64,000 nt of DNA from Rossellomorea aquimaris (GCF_008180865.1 NZ_VTEX01000003.1:64501-128500), one strand, 5' to 3'; shown: positions 1-8,588, numbered from the stretch's first letter. Numbers and translations: made by a program. Notes: generated from the sequence alone by a model not told the origin.

Positions 1-86
1 TATTGAGGTACCAATTCTTTCAGCTGTTCTACTTGCCCTTTTCCAAAAATCAATTTGGTTGGATTGTAAAAAGTAAAGTCATTCAT
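1..86 (-). CDS. Iron-containing alcohol dehydrogenase (YugJ/YugK-like), N-terminal part only
   Basis: Only the first 28 codons lie in the window; the gene continues off the left edge. The N-terminus reads [19 protein letters not shown], which has the FxNPTKIxFGKG signature that opens NAD(P)H-dependent butanol dehydrogenases of the iron-ADH family. Its ATG is preceded by a GGAGGTAAC ribosome-binding site at 92-100. In B. subtilis yugJ/yugK lie beside yuzA, which matches the next gene here. Family assignment is good; the exact paralogue and substrate cannot be told from the fragment. Confidence 0.8.
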   Translation of the reverse strand, partial: MNDFTFYNPTKLIFGKGQVEQLKELVPQ

Positions 87-285
87 TTTTTGTTACCTCC
101 TTGTATTTTATAAGGGCCGAACTATTTCGTTACCCAAAATGTCTTAAACACATTTCCTATTATCGAATATATCATCCCCAAAATGCAAAGAACTTGCACA
201 AGGAAATTTTGTTGCAGTCAAATTGAATAGGAATAGAGGCAATGGGAAACTTATAAATGAGCCATTCAATAAGGAGGAAAACAAC

Positions 286-519
286 ATGAGTGCAATTCAA
301 CGCATTGCTTTGGTTCTTACCATCATTGGTGCTGTGAACTGGGGACTTATCGGCTTCTTTCAATTCGATCTTGTTGCAGCCATCTTTGGTGGTCAAGATG
401 CCGCTCTATCACGAATCATATACGGTTTAGTTGGTATTGCCGGTCTAATTAACCTTGGACTGTTATTTAAACCGACGGAAGAGCTTGAAAGAGAACCTCA
501 TACTGAGCCTACGCGCTAA
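286..519 (+). CDS. yuzA: YuzA-like DUF378 small membrane protein
   Basis: A 77-residue membrane protein of the DUF378 family. The sequence has two hydrophobic helices (about residues 5-27 and 40-60) and the NWGLIGFF motif near residue 18 that typifies the family. The ATG at 286 is chosen because AAGGAGG ends eight bases upstream; the reading frame is open further upstream but has no such signal. The hydrophilic tail is rich in Glu, Pro and Thr. Function is unknown. Its position next to an iron alcohol dehydrogenase matches the yugJ/yugK-yuzA order of B. subtilis. Confidence 0.85.
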   Translation: MSAIQRIALVLTIIGAVNWGLIGFFQFDLVAAIFGGQDAALSRIIYGLVGIAGLINLGLLFKPTEELEREPHTEPTR

Positions 520-540
520 AAACTGGATCTCCGTACAATC

Positions 541-577
541 TCTAAAAGGTGACCCATCCTCTGGGTCACCTTTCTTA
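541..577. terminator. Bidirectional terminator between yuzA and the aldehyde dehydrogenase
   Basis: A hairpin with arms AAAGGTGACCC and GGGTCACCTTT around a short loop, followed by a T-rich tract to the right and preceded by an A-rich tract to the left. It sits between two convergent genes and can serve both. Confidence 0.8.
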
Positions 578-1978
578 TTTCAGTAACTTCTTAATGATCT
601 GCATACCAAATCTTCCACTTGGATAACGGAAGCTTAAGTCAAACTTCGTCGTCTGTTTTAAGATGCTTTTGTAATGTGAGAAGGTTGAGAAGCTTGATTC
701 TCCATGATAATTCCCAATCCCACTCTCCCCTACTCCCCCGAAAGGAAGGTACGGTGTAACGATGTGCATAAGTGTATCATTTACACAACCGCCACCGTAG
801 GAAATCGATCCGTTTATTTTTTCTTCTGTAATTGGATTGCTCGTGAATAAATACAGGGCCAACGGCTTCGGCCGCTCTGTCACCAAATCAATGACTTCAT
901 CAAGCTCCTCATATTCTATGACTGGGAAAACCGGGCCGAATATCTCATCCTGCATCACCGGTACAGTAAAATCTCTTGGCTTCATTAAAGTGGGTTCAAT
1001 TTTTAAGCTCCCAGCATCTACATTTCCCCCTAAGAGGATTTCTCCATCTTCCAAGTAGCTTGTTAAACGATTGAAATGACGCTCATTGACGATCCTACCA
1101 AATTTCTCACTCTTTAATGGTTCTGTTCCATAAAATTCAATAACCGTTTTCTTAAATTCAGTTATAAATTCATCTATCTTGCTTTTATGAATAAACAGGT
1201 AGTCAGGTGCAATACACGTTTGTCCGGCATTCGTCACTTTCCCGAATGCGATGCGCTTGGCAGCCAGAGGAATATCAGCGGTTTCATCCACGATACACGG
1301 GCTTTTCCCGCCCAATTCAAGAGTGACAGGAATCAACTGCTTTGCTGCTGCTTCCATCACTACTTTTCCGACTGGGACGCTCCCGGTAAAGAAAATATAA
1401 TCGAAAGGCTGTTTCAGGAGATGCTGTGTTGTTTCCACTCCTCCTTCAATTACGAAAAGCTGTCTTGGATCAAAATGAGTATTGATCATTTGCGCTAATA
1501 AAGCTGATGTAGAAGGAGTTAATTCTGATGGTTTAATGATGGCTGTATTACCGGCTGCGATCGCTCCAATGACAGGAGCAAGTGCAAGTTGGATCGGGTA
1601 ATTCCAAGGTGCTATGATCAGTGTTACCCCGTAAGGTTCCGGGACGGTATAGGCTTTCGAGCCAATATGTGTTTTCGCCGTTTTGACCTTTTTAGGTTCT
1701 GCCCATACGTCGATATTCTTGAGAACGAAACGAATTTCTTCAAGCAGGATTCCGATTTCTGTCGCATACGTTTCCATCTCGGATTTATTTAAATCTTTTT
1801 TCAATGCATCGATGATTTCTGCTTCATGATTTTTTATGACTGCTGAGAACTTCTCTAACAAGTCTTTTCTATATTGTATTGGCCGCGTAACCCCGGACTT
1901 AAAAAATTGCTTATGTTGATGAAGTGTTGATTCAACCGCTTCAATAGAAGCTTCCTCTATAATCATTTCAGTTGACAC
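575..1978 (-). CDS. Aldehyde dehydrogenase (YwdH-like, ALDH3 type)
   Basis: A 467-residue NAD(P)-dependent aldehyde dehydrogenase of the short, ALDH3-like class, expected to oxidise fatty or aromatic aldehydes to acids. Visible motifs are the oxyanion Asn in APWNYP (N126), the general base in LELGGKSP (E221) and the nucleophile in NAGQTC (C255). A hydrophobic, basic C-terminal tail resembles the membrane anchor of fatty-aldehyde dehydrogenases. The start is GTG; GGAGGGATTCAT precedes it and an out-of-frame ATG overlaps it. An 18-bp inverted repeat lies just upstream and may be an operator. Function within the family is inferred. Confidence 0.9.
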   Translation of the reverse strand: MSTEMIIEEASIEAVESTLHQHKQFFKSGVTRPIQYRKDLLEKFSAVIKNHEAEIIDALKKDLNKSEMETYATEIGILLEEIRFVLKNIDVWAEPKKVKTAKTHIGSKAYTVPEPYGVTLIIAPWNYPIQLALAPVIGAIAAGNTAIIKPSELTPSTSALLAQMINTHFDPRQLFVIEGGVETTQHLLKQPFDYIFFTGSVPVGKVVMEAAAKQLIPVTLELGGKSPCIVDETADIPLAAKRIAFGKVTNAGQTCIAPDYLFIHKSKIDEFITEFKKTVIEFYGTEPLKSEKFGRIVNERHFNRLTSYLEDGEILLGGNVDAGSLKIEPTLMKPRDFTVPVMQDEIFGPVFPVIEYEELDEVIDLVTERPKPLALYLFTSNPITEEKINGSISYGGGCVNDTLMHIVTPYLPFGGVGESGIGNYHGESSFSTFSHYKSILKQTTKFDLSFRYPSGRFGMQIIKKLLK

Positions 1979-2000
1979 ATGAATCCCTCCAGAACATTAA

Positions 2001-2018
2001 TGTTTAATAGTTTAAACA
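2001..2018. promoter_or_regulatory. Inverted repeat TGTTTAA-N4-TTAAACA upstream of the aldehyde dehydrogenase
   Basis: A perfect 7-bp dyad with a 4-bp spacer, 22 bp upstream of the GTG start at 1978. The position suits a repressor operator overlapping the leader or promoter. The cognate regulator is not visible in the window. Confidence 0.45.
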
Positions 2019-2132
2019 TAAGAACATAAATATCGTACGATGATTTGCATCTGTTGTCAATTTCAATGATTTTACCCATAATCGATGCTCTCTAATCATT
2101 TCGTAATTAAATAGATAAATCCTTTAAAACCG

Positions 2133-2173
2133 AAAAAAGAACGTATCCCCAATAAATTGAGAATACGTTCTTA
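2133..2173 (-). terminator. Rho-independent terminator of the glutamate dehydrogenase gene
   Basis: Arms AAGAACGTAT and ATACGTTCTT enclose a 16-base loop. Read on the minus strand the hairpin is followed by a run of six T, 14 bases past the stop of the glutamate dehydrogenase. Confidence 0.75.
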
Positions 2174-2186
2174 TCTTATGCGATCG

Positions 2187-3431
2187 TTACACCCAACCTC
2201 TGAATCTAGAGGCTTCAGCCATTTTGCGTGCGCCGACCATGTATGCGGCGAGTCGCATATTCACTCGACGATTCTGAGATGTTTCGTATACATTGTTGAA
2301 AGCTTCGACAAGTTTAGCATGAAGCTTCTCGTTTACTTCTTCTTCTGTCCAATAATACCCTTGGTTATTCTGAACCCATTCGAAGTATGAAACCGTTACT
2401 CCACCCGCACTTGCAAGCACGTCTGGTACTAGCAGGATTCCTCTTTCAGAAAGAATTCGTGTTGCTTCAAAGGTAGTCGGACCGTTTGCAGCTTCTACCA
2501 CAATGGATGCTTTAATATCATAGACATTCTCTTCAGTGATCTGGTTTGAAATCGCAGCAGGGACAAGGATGTCACACTCCAGCTCCAGCAATTCCTTATT
2601 TGAAATCGTGTTTTCAAATAGTGTCGTTACCGTACCGAAGCTATCCCGACGGTCTAACAGATAATCAATATCCAAACCAGCCGGATCATGAAGGGCACCA
2701 TGGGCATCGGAAATGGCAATGACCTTTGCACCGGCATCGTGCATGAACTTCGCTAAGAAACTGCCTGCATTTCCAAAACCTTGGATGACGACGCGTGCAC
2801 CTTTGATGTCGATGCCACGTTTCTTTGCAGCTTGGTCAATACAGATGGTAACACCTTGAGCCGTTGCCTTTTCACGACCTTGGGAACCACCAAGAACAAT
2901 CGGTTTTCCTGTAATGAATCCTGGTGAGTCATTTTCACGAAGACGGCTGTACTCATCCATCATCCAAGCCATGATTTGTGAGTTTGTGTACACATCAGGT
3001 GCCGGGATATCCTTTGTAGGTCCGACAATTTGACTGATGGCACGAACATAACCGCGGCTTAGCTTTTCCAGTTCAGTGAAAGACATCGTTCTCGGATCAC
3101 AGATGATCCCGCCCTTTCCTCCACCGTATGGCAAATCAACAATTCCGCATTTCAAGCTCATCCACATGGATAAAGCCTTTACTTCCTCTTCATCCACTTC
3201 AGGATGGAATCGTACTCCGCCCTTGGTAGGTCCGACTGCGTCGTTATGCTGTGCACGGTAGCCCGTAAATACTTTGATACTGCCATCGTCCATTCGAACC
3301 GGGATACGAACGGTCAACATACGAATCGGCTCTTTCAGAAGTTCATACATTTCTTCCGTATATCCAAGCTTCGATAAAGCATCATTGATGACATGCTGTG
3401 TAGAAGTAAACAGATTAAGGTTTTCTCCCAT
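2187..3431 (-). CDS. rocG: NAD-specific glutamate dehydrogenase (RocG/GudB)
   Basis: A hexameric-type glutamate dehydrogenase of about 414 residues that deaminates glutamate to 2-oxoglutarate, the last step of arginine, ornithine and proline catabolism. The substrate-binding core with KGGVRFHP and the catalytic lysine region DLPYGGGKGG are intact, as are the nucleotide-binding GFGNAGS and the C-terminal ASRFRGWV, all closely matching RocG/GudB of B. subtilis. The frame is open upstream to 3503; the ATG at 3431 lies 12 bases after AGAGG, whereas the alternative ATG at 3440 is only 3 bases from it. No -24/-12 SigL promoter is visible upstream. RocG and GudB cannot be separated by sequence alone; the neighbouring rocD favours the roc name. 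Confidence 0.92.
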   Translation of the reverse strand: MGENLNLFTSTQHVINDALSKLGYTEEMYELLKEPIRMLTVRIPVRMDDGSIKVFTGYRAQHNDAVGPTKGGVRFHPEVDEEEVKALSMWMSLKCGIVDLPYGGGKGGIICDPRTMSFTELEKLSRGYVRAISQIVGPTKDIPAPDVYTNSQIMAWMMDEYSRLRENDSPGFITGKPIVLGGSQGREKATAQGVTICIDQAAKKRGIDIKGARVVIQGFGNAGSFLAKFMHDAGAKVIAISDAHGALHDPAGLDIDYLLDRRDSFGTVTTLFENTISNKELLELECDILVPAAISNQITEENVYDIKASIVVEAANGPTTFEATRILSERGILLVPDVLASAGGVTVSYFEWVQNNQGYYWTEEEVNEKLHAKLVEAFNNVYETSQNRRVNMRLAAYMVGARKMAEASRFRGWV

Positions 3432-3582
3432 TGTAAACATTCGCCTCTTTATTATGTGATCTGAAACGTTGTAATTGTAACATATTACCGTATCTTTAAC
3501 CATTGACTGGGGAAAGAAATAATTTTTATTTTCATGCCTTTTCCACTCTATTTAAGAAAAAAACTTTTAACCCCAGCGGGAA

Positions 3583-4776
3583 TTAAGACAATACTTTTTT
3601 GATTCTTTCAATTGCCCAATCCAGATCTTCTTGTGAGATGACAAGTGGTGGAGCGAAACGGATGACTGTATCATGTGTTTCTTTACAAAGCAGTCCTTCT
3701 TCCTTCAGTTGTTCACAGTATTTACGGGCTGGTTCTTTAAGTTCCACTCCGATAAATAATCCGCTGCCTCGAACTTCCTTAATCATAGGATTATCTATCT
3801 CACGAAGTTTACTCATAAAGTATTCTCCCATTTGCAGAGAACGATCTGCCAGGTTTTCATCGATCAATACATCCAGCGATGCGACAGAAACCGCACATGC
3901 CATCGGATTCCCTCCGAAAGTAGAACCGTGGGAGCCGGGGTTGAATACGCCTAATACTTCTTCATTGGCCACAACACATGAAATCGGGAACACTCCGCCT
4001 CCAAGTGCTTTTCCTAAAATGTACATGTCAGGATCAACATCTTCCCACTCACACGCGAACATTTTCCCTGAGCGGGCAAGACCTGCCTGAATTTCGTCTG
4101 CAATGAATAGAACGTTGTTTTCTTTACATAATTCATATGCTGCTTTCATGAAGCCTTTAGGAGGGAATACGATCCCTGCTTCTCCCTGGATCGGTTCGAT
4201 AAGGAAAGCGGCTGTATTTGGAGTGATGGCTTCTTTTAACGCATCCAGATCACCGTAAGGAATTAAATTGATCCCTGGAAGCATCGGGCCGAAACCACGC
4301 TTGTATTCTTCTTCTGAAGAAAGGGAAACAGCTGTCATCGTTCTTCCGTGGAAGTTCCCGTTACACGCGATGATTTCCGCACTGTTTTCTGCTACACCCT
4401 TCACATCATACGCCCAGCGGCGAGCTGTCTTGATCGCCGTTTCCACTGCCTCGGCACCCGTATTCATTGGAAGGGCCATGTCTTTACCAGTCATCTTACA
4501 GATCTTCTCATACCAAGGGGCTAATTGATCGTTGTGGAACGCACGTGACGTCAGTGTCACACGGTCTGCTTGATCTTTTAACGCCTGGATGATCTTTGGA
4601 TGACGATGTCCCTGGTTGACCGCTGAATAAGCGCTAAGCATATCCATATACTTATTGCCTTCCGGATCTTTGACCCATACACCCTCCGCTTCTGAAATGA
4701 CGATTGGAAGTGGATGATAATTTTTCGCACCATATTTCTCCGTTTGTTCAATAATCGAATGAGTACTTACTGCCAT
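3583..4776 (-). CDS. rocD: Ornithine aminotransferase RocD
   Basis: A 397-residue class III PLP aminotransferase that converts ornithine and 2-oxoglutarate to glutamate semialdehyde and glutamate. Motifs include the [12 protein letters not shown] phosphate-binding stretch (about 105-116), [11 protein letters not shown] (227-237) and the PLP lysine in LGKALGGG (K256). Length matches the family. The ATG follows a clear AAGGAGG. Downstream lies rocG on the same strand; upstream are a truncated rocA fragment and the divergent RocR-like regulator. A TTGTCT-N18-TATATA sequence at 4814-4843 could be its own sigma-A promoter. Glutamate semialdehyde produced here would need a rocA-type dehydrogenase encoded elsewhere. 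Confidence 0.93.
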   Translation of the reverse strand: MAVSTHSIIEQTEKYGAKNYHPLPIVISEAEGVWVKDPEGNKYMDMLSAYSAVNQGHRHPKIIQALKDQADRVTLTSRAFHNDQLAPWYEKICKMTGKDMALPMNTGAEAVETAIKTARRWAYDVKGVAENSAEIIACNGNFHGRTMTAVSLSSEEEYKRGFGPMLPGINLIPYGDLDALKEAITPNTAAFLIEPIQGEAGIVFPPKGFMKAAYELCKENNVLFIADEIQAGLARSGKMFACEWEDVDPDMYILGKALGGGVFPISCVVANEEVLGVFNPGSHGSTFGGNPMACAVSVASLDVLIDENLADRSLQMGEYFMSKLREIDNPMIKEVRGSGLFIGVELKEPARKYCEQLKEEGLLCKETHDTVIRFAPPLVISQEDLDWAIERIKKVLS

Positions 4777-4813
4777 ATAGGTTCCTCCTTAGGTAATGAA
4801 AAAAATAATTGTT

Positions 4814-4843
4814 TATATACAGGGTTGGAGCCCATGTAGACAA
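4814..4843 (-). promoter_or_regulatory. Possible sigma-A promoter for rocD
   Basis: On the minus strand TTGTCT and TATATA are separated by 18 bases and lie 38-67 bases before the rocD start, between it and the rocA remnant. The match to TTGACA/TATAAT is moderate. No GG-N10-GC SigL promoter was found in the same interval. Confidence 0.35.
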
Positions 4844-4867
4844 AGGCCCCTTCCCGTTTTCATACTC

Positions 4868-5005
4868 TTAAAGTGTTTCTGATGTTGTTTTTGCTTGAAG
4901 GTGAAGCAGAAGATAATCCGGTCCGCCCGCTTTGGAGTCGGTACCTGACATGTTGAATCCACCAAATGGTTGGTAGCCAACGATACCTCCTGTACAACGA
5001 CGAGG
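4868..5005 (-). pseudogene. rocA: 3'-terminal remnant of rocA (1-pyrroline-5-carboxylate dehydrogenase)
   Basis: Reading the minus strand in the frame that ends at the TAA at 4868-4870 gives 45 codons matching the extreme C-terminus of RocA. They include [20 protein letters not shown] and then [17 protein letters not shown]. An in-frame TAA directly precedes the fragment at its upstream end, and the remaining 90 percent of the gene is absent. The surviving tail has no internal frameshift, so the deletion may be fairly recent. It sits between rocD and the RocR-like regulator, exactly where a rocA gene would be expected. It overlaps a spurious 74-codon reading frame in another phase. Confidence 0.85.
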
Positions 5006-5019
5006 TTAGTTAACAGGCA

Positions 5020-5080
5020 TGCAAAAAATATTTGCATTTAGAAAACCCTTACACTTATAATAATGCAAAAGATAGTTGCA
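5020..5080. promoter_or_regulatory. Paired 17-bp palindromes, candidate RocR binding sites (UAS)
   Basis: Two sites of the form TGCAA-N7-TTGCA occur at 5020-5036 and 5064-5080, with centres 44 bp apart, about four helical turns. They lie between the divergent RocR-like gene and the rocA remnant. Twin TGCAA/TTGCA dyads in this position resemble the RocR upstream activating sequences of B. subtilis roc operons. On the minus strand TTGAAA and CATTAT with a 17-base spacer overlap the outer site and could be a sigma-A promoter. Confidence 0.6.
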
Positions 5081-5250
5081 TTTTTCAAGAGTTTTTTTAA
5101 AATTTCTTATAATTCCACTCTTTTTGCGGATTCCATTGACACCAACTCCTGAATCTAACATCGAACGGATGGAAAATTTGCGCAAAAAGAAGACAATAGA
5201 CGATACGTTTTGCAGTAAGATCTAACAAAAATGAAGAGGAGCGAGACAGC

Positions 5251-6633
5251 ATGCTGGAATCTGAAAAGCGTTTGTATATGTACGAAAAAGTCGCTGAACA
5301 TATCGAATCAGGCGTTCATGTCATCGATTCTACCGGGAAAACCATCATCTACAATCGTAAAATGCGCGAAATCGAAGGCATGGAAATTGAAGACGTCCTT
5401 GATAAAAATTTGCTGGATGTTTTCCAATTTCATTCCGAAGAGGAAAGTACACTTCTTAAAGTTCTAAGCACAAAGGAGCCTACCCTCAACGTTAAGCAAA
5501 CTTACTTTAATATAAATGGAATCGAAATCACCACGATGAACGATACATTCCCTATTTTTCATGATGAGGTGTTGATTGGAGCGATTGAAATTGCCAGGGA
5601 CATCACCAAACTCGAAAAGGTGATGAGGGATCATATACATAAGCGCCCGAGCAGCTTATATACCTTTGATAGCATTATCGGTAAGCATCACCGCCTGCAG
5701 GACGCAGTCGAAACTGGAAAGCGGGCGGCAAGGACTTCTTCCCCTGTGTTGATCTGTGGTGAAATCGGGACAGGCAAGGAGCTTTTCGCTCAAAGCATCC
5801 ATAACGACAGCGCACGCGCCAACCGTCCCTTCATCACCCAGAACTGTTCATCATTACGCGATGATATGCTTGAAGAAATCCTATTTCATGAGGAGCGGGA
5901 AGGCAGCAACCCGGAAGATCACCGACCATCCCTCTTCCAACAAGCACAGGGAGGAACCCTCCTCCTCGACGAAATCAACTCCTTAACCCCTTCCCTTCAA
6001 AAGAAGCTATTAAACTTCTTTTCCCGTGGGACGGACCTTCCATACGATGTACGGGTGATGGCGACGGTGAACGAGGATCCCATCGACGCCATCGCAGAAG
6101 GGCGGTTATTAAAGGACCTTTATTACAGGCTGAGCATTGTTTCAATCTTCATCCCTTCTCTTCGTTCTAGAAAAGAAGATTTACCGGAGATCGTGGACTA
6201 TTTCATTGACCAGTACAACCACCATTTTGCCATGAGTATCAAGGGGATTTCGAATGAAGTAAGGGAGATTTTCCAACAGTATGACTGGCCGGGCAATGTG
6301 AGGGAACTTGAGCATGTCATCGAGGGAGCGTTTAATCTCGTTGGCTTTGAAGAGGAGATGGGTTTCAATCATCTTCCATTTGGTTTCAGGCAGCGCATCC
6401 ACCACACAGCTGTCGGAGGTGAAAGCCAGGATGAATCGGAGTTCCTCTACCAATCCGGAGCCGAGATCAAACCGTTGGAGCTTTTCATTGAAGAAGCAGA
6501 AACCTATTATATTCAGAAGTCATTGAAATACCATGACTTTAATATTACCAAAACGGCGAAATCACTTGGAATGAGCCGGCAGAATTTGCAATATCGGATT
6601 AGGAAATACGGGATCGAACGGAATTCATTTTGA
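5251..6633 (+). CDS. RocR-like AAA+ transcriptional activator lacking GAFTGA
   Basis: A 460-residue protein with an N-terminal PAS domain (about 1-125), an AAA+ domain (about 140-370) and a C-terminal Fis-type HTH (NITKTAKSLGMSRQNLQYR, about 435-453), the layout of RocR, the SigL-dependent activator of arginine catabolism. Walker A (GEIGTGKE, from residue 170), Walker B (GGTLLLDEIN, about 233) and the LYYRLS arginine-finger region are present. The sigma-54 contact loop is not: where RocR has GAFTGA this protein reads EGSNPE inside EEREGSNPEDHRP (about 214-226), with flanks and length kept. A second stretch after LLNFF is shortened by about eight residues against RocR. The ATG at 5251 follows GAGGAGCGAGACAGC. 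It is probably a regulator of the adjacent roc genes, but classical sigma-54 activation is doubtful. Confidence 0.85.
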   Translation: MLESEKRLYMYEKVAEHIESGVHVIDSTGKTIIYNRKMREIEGMEIEDVLDKNLLDVFQFHSEEESTLLKVLSTKEPTLNVKQTYFNINGIEITTMNDTFPIFHDEVLIGAIEIARDITKLEKVMRDHIHKRPSSLYTFDSIIGKHHRLQDAVETGKRAARTSSPVLICGEIGTGKELFAQSIHNDSARANRPFITQNCSSLRDDMLEEILFHEEREGSNPEDHRPSLFQQAQGGTLLLDEINSLTPSLQKKLLNFFSRGTDLPYDVRVMATVNEDPIDAIAEGRLLKDLYYRLSIVSIFIPSLRSRKEDLPEIVDYFIDQYNHHFAMSIKGISNEVREIFQQYDWPGNVRELEHVIEGAFNLVGFEEEMGFNHLPFGFRQRIHHTAVGGESQDESEFLYQSGAEIKPLELFIEEAETYYIQKSLKYHDFNITKTAKSLGMSRQNLQYRIRKYGIERNSF

Positions 6634-6640
6634 TGGTGGT

Positions 6641-6672
6641 GGCCACTTCTCTTTTTTGGGAGTGGCTTTTTG
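6641..6672 (+). terminator. Terminator of the RocR-like gene
   Basis: GCCACT and AGTGGC arms flank a 13-base loop and are followed by TTTTTG, eight bases past the stop codon. Confidence 0.7.
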
Positions 6673-6720
6673 TTTTTGTTGGTGGTTGTGGTTGTTTGGA
6701 GATGCGATTTTTGTCGTTTT

Positions 6721-6820
6721 TTGAAAATGGTAGGTAAAATGAATATATGGCAGATAAAAATTATAAATGGCACGTAAATCTTGAATATGGAAGATAAAAC
6801 CTGAAAATGGCAGATAATCA
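6721..6820. repeat. Five tandem 20-bp units
   Basis: Five imperfect copies with an exact 20-base period, consensus close to TTGAATATGGCAGATAAAAC, occupy 6721-6740, 6741-6760, 6761-6780, 6781-6800 and 6801-6820. They fill the otherwise empty 330-bp gap between the RocR-like gene and katA. No ORF with a ribosome-binding site spans them. Confidence 0.75.
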
Positions 6821-6960
6821 TTGTTGATAACTATTCAATGATTAGAATCCTTCTTCTCCCGTTCCCACCCACCTAATATCTCCCCAAACATAAAAAGAGC
6901 ACCAGCCCCTTCATCAGCACCACTCCACCGACAAAAAGACCAGCACTCACTCCTCCATGC

Positions 6961-8421
6961 TTATTCCATATGCTGCAAATAAGGAGTCAAATCCACCCCA
7001 ATACTCTCCGCTAGCTTCTTACCGAGCTCTACATCTGCCCGGAAGAAATTACACACCGCGCGCAAGGCTATTCTTTCGTTGATTTGAGATAGTTCACTGG
7101 AAATATTCTTCACTACTTGCTCTTTCACCTCATCCGGGTAGCTTCTGTAAATACGTCCGGCCTGACCGAAATCATCTGTTTTCCGGATTTTCTGTCTTCC
7201 TCTTTCACCCGTCATCTGCTGATGTATTTCCGAATATCCCGCCACTTCTTTCGGTGTATCATCGAAGCTGTTCGGCTCATAGTTCACTGAGCCCGTTGGC
7301 TGCTTGAATGGCATATGTCCGTCCCTTTGATTATTCGCCACCTGAGCAAATGGACAGTTGATCGGGAGCTGGAGGTAGTTGGCACCTATCCGGTAACGCT
7401 GTGTATCAGAATAGGAGAATAGCCTTCCTTGCAGCAACTTATCTTCAGAAGGAAGCATTCCATTCACAAGCACTCCCGGATTGAAGCCCACTGATTCAGT
7501 TTCAGAAAAGATGTTTTCTGGATTTTCATTTAAAACCATCGTACCGACAAAGTGAGATGGGATGTCATCTTCTGACCAATCCTTCGTCGCATCGAGAGGA
7601 TCGAAATCAAAGGAATCCATATCCATTGGGTCCAGTACCTGAACATACAGATCCCATTCAGGGAAATCTCCCTTTTCAATCGAATCATATAAATCACGGC
7701 TTGCATGGTTAAAATCTTTCCCTTGAATCTCAGCTGCTTTCTCCGCAGATAAATTCTTAATACCTTGTTTCGGCTTCCAACTAAGCTTTACGTACACTGT
7801 ATTGCCAGCTGCATTCACCCATTTATACGCATGCACACTGGATCCGCGCATTTGTCTATAGTTCGCGGGGATTCCTTCATCCGTGTAGAGATGCAGGAGC
7901 ATATTGGTTGATTCCGGAGTCAAGGACATGAAATCCCAATATCTCTCTGGTTCTTGGATATTCGTCTGGGGATTCGGCTTTAATGAATGAACCATATCGG
8001 GAAACTTCATGGCATCACGAATAAAGAAGACAGGGAGGTTATTCCCGACAAAATCCCAGTTCCCTTCTTCGGTATAAAATTTCACGGCAAATCCACGGGG
8101 ATCCCGTAAGGTTTCAGGAGAATGCTGGCCATGGACGACAGTGGAAAAACGGGCAAATACAGGTGTTTCTTTGCCTGCTTCCTGAAAAAGTGCGGCTTTT
8201 GTATATTTTTTCATGCTGTTTTTTGTAATGAATACACCATGCGCTCCCGCTCCTCGGGCGTGAACGACTCTTTCGGGAACTCTTTCACGATCGAAGTGAG
8301 CCAATTTCTCAATTAGCTGATAATCTTCAAGCAGTGCAGGTCCTTTTTCTCCAGCTGTAATTGAGTTCTGGTTATCGCCGATCGGGGCACCTTGATTCGT
8401 TGTGAGTTTTCTTTTCTCCAC
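6961..8421 (-). CDS. katA: Vegetative catalase KatA
   Basis: A 486-residue clade-3 haem catalase that dismutates hydrogen peroxide in the cytoplasm. The catalytic His in RVVHARGAGAHG (H54), the distal Asn in WDFVGNNLP (N127) and the proximal haem Tyr in RLFSYSDTQRYR (Y337) are all present. The GTG at 8421 is preferred because AAAGGAG stands nine bases before it; a GTG at 8430 lies inside that ribosome-binding site. Two PerR-like boxes lie upstream, so peroxide induction by derepression of PerR is expected. Confidence 0.93.
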   Translation of the reverse strand: MEKRKLTTNQGAPIGDNQNSITAGEKGPALLEDYQLIEKLAHFDRERVPERVVHARGAGAHGVFITKNSMKKYTKAALFQEAGKETPVFARFSTVVHGQHSPETLRDPRGFAVKFYTEEGNWDFVGNNLPVFFIRDAMKFPDMVHSLKPNPQTNIQEPERYWDFMSLTPESTNMLLHLYTDEGIPANYRQMRGSSVHAYKWVNAAGNTVYVKLSWKPKQGIKNLSAEKAAEIQGKDFNHASRDLYDSIEKGDFPEWDLYVQVLDPMDMDSFDFDPLDATKDWSEDDIPSHFVGTMVLNENPENIFSETESVGFNPGVLVNGMLPSEDKLLQGRLFSYSDTQRYRIGANYLQLPINCPFAQVANNQRDGHMPFKQPTGSVNYEPNSFDDTPKEVAGYSEIHQQMTGERGRQKIRKTDDFGQAGRIYRSYPDEVKEQVVKNISSELSQINERIALRAVCNFFRADVELGKKLAESIGVDLTPYLQHME

Positions 8422-8439
8422 TAAAAACACTCCTTTAGA

Positions 8440-8519
8440 TTATAATTATTATTAAGTGATTATAGTTTTATTTTAACTACTTGAGAATGAAAGTCAATCA
8501 CAAATTATAATTATTTTAA
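8440..8519. promoter_or_regulatory. Two PerR-box-like sites upstream of katA
   Basis: TTATAATTATTATTA at 8440-8454 and TTATAATTATTTTAA at 8505-8519 each fit the 7-1-7 PerR box TTATAATNATTATAA with one or two mismatches. The near site lies between katA's start and its likely promoter; the far site is 65 bp further out. Confidence 0.75.
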
Positions 8520-8551
8520 ATTAGTAATCATTAAAAATAATTAAATCAAGC

Positions 8552-8588
8552 ATAAAAAAGAGACAACCTATACAAAAAGTTGTCTCTA
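8552..8588 (-). terminator. Terminator of the aldA-DUF779 operon
   Basis: Perfect 9-bp arms AGAGACAAC and GTTGTCTCT with an 11-base loop, followed on the minus strand by six T. Confidence 0.8.

Noticed and set aside
3599-4090. 163-codon open frame antisense to rocD
   Set aside because: It lies wholly inside rocD, has no ribosome-binding site and shows the low-complexity Ser/Pro composition of an antisense shadow.
4813-5037. 74-codon frame on the minus strand upstream of rocD
   Set aside because: It is out of phase with the RocA-matching frame in the same DNA; the real signal is the rocA remnant.
6721-6820. CRISPR-like array
   Set aside because: Units are contiguous 20-mers without unique spacers, and no cas genes are present.
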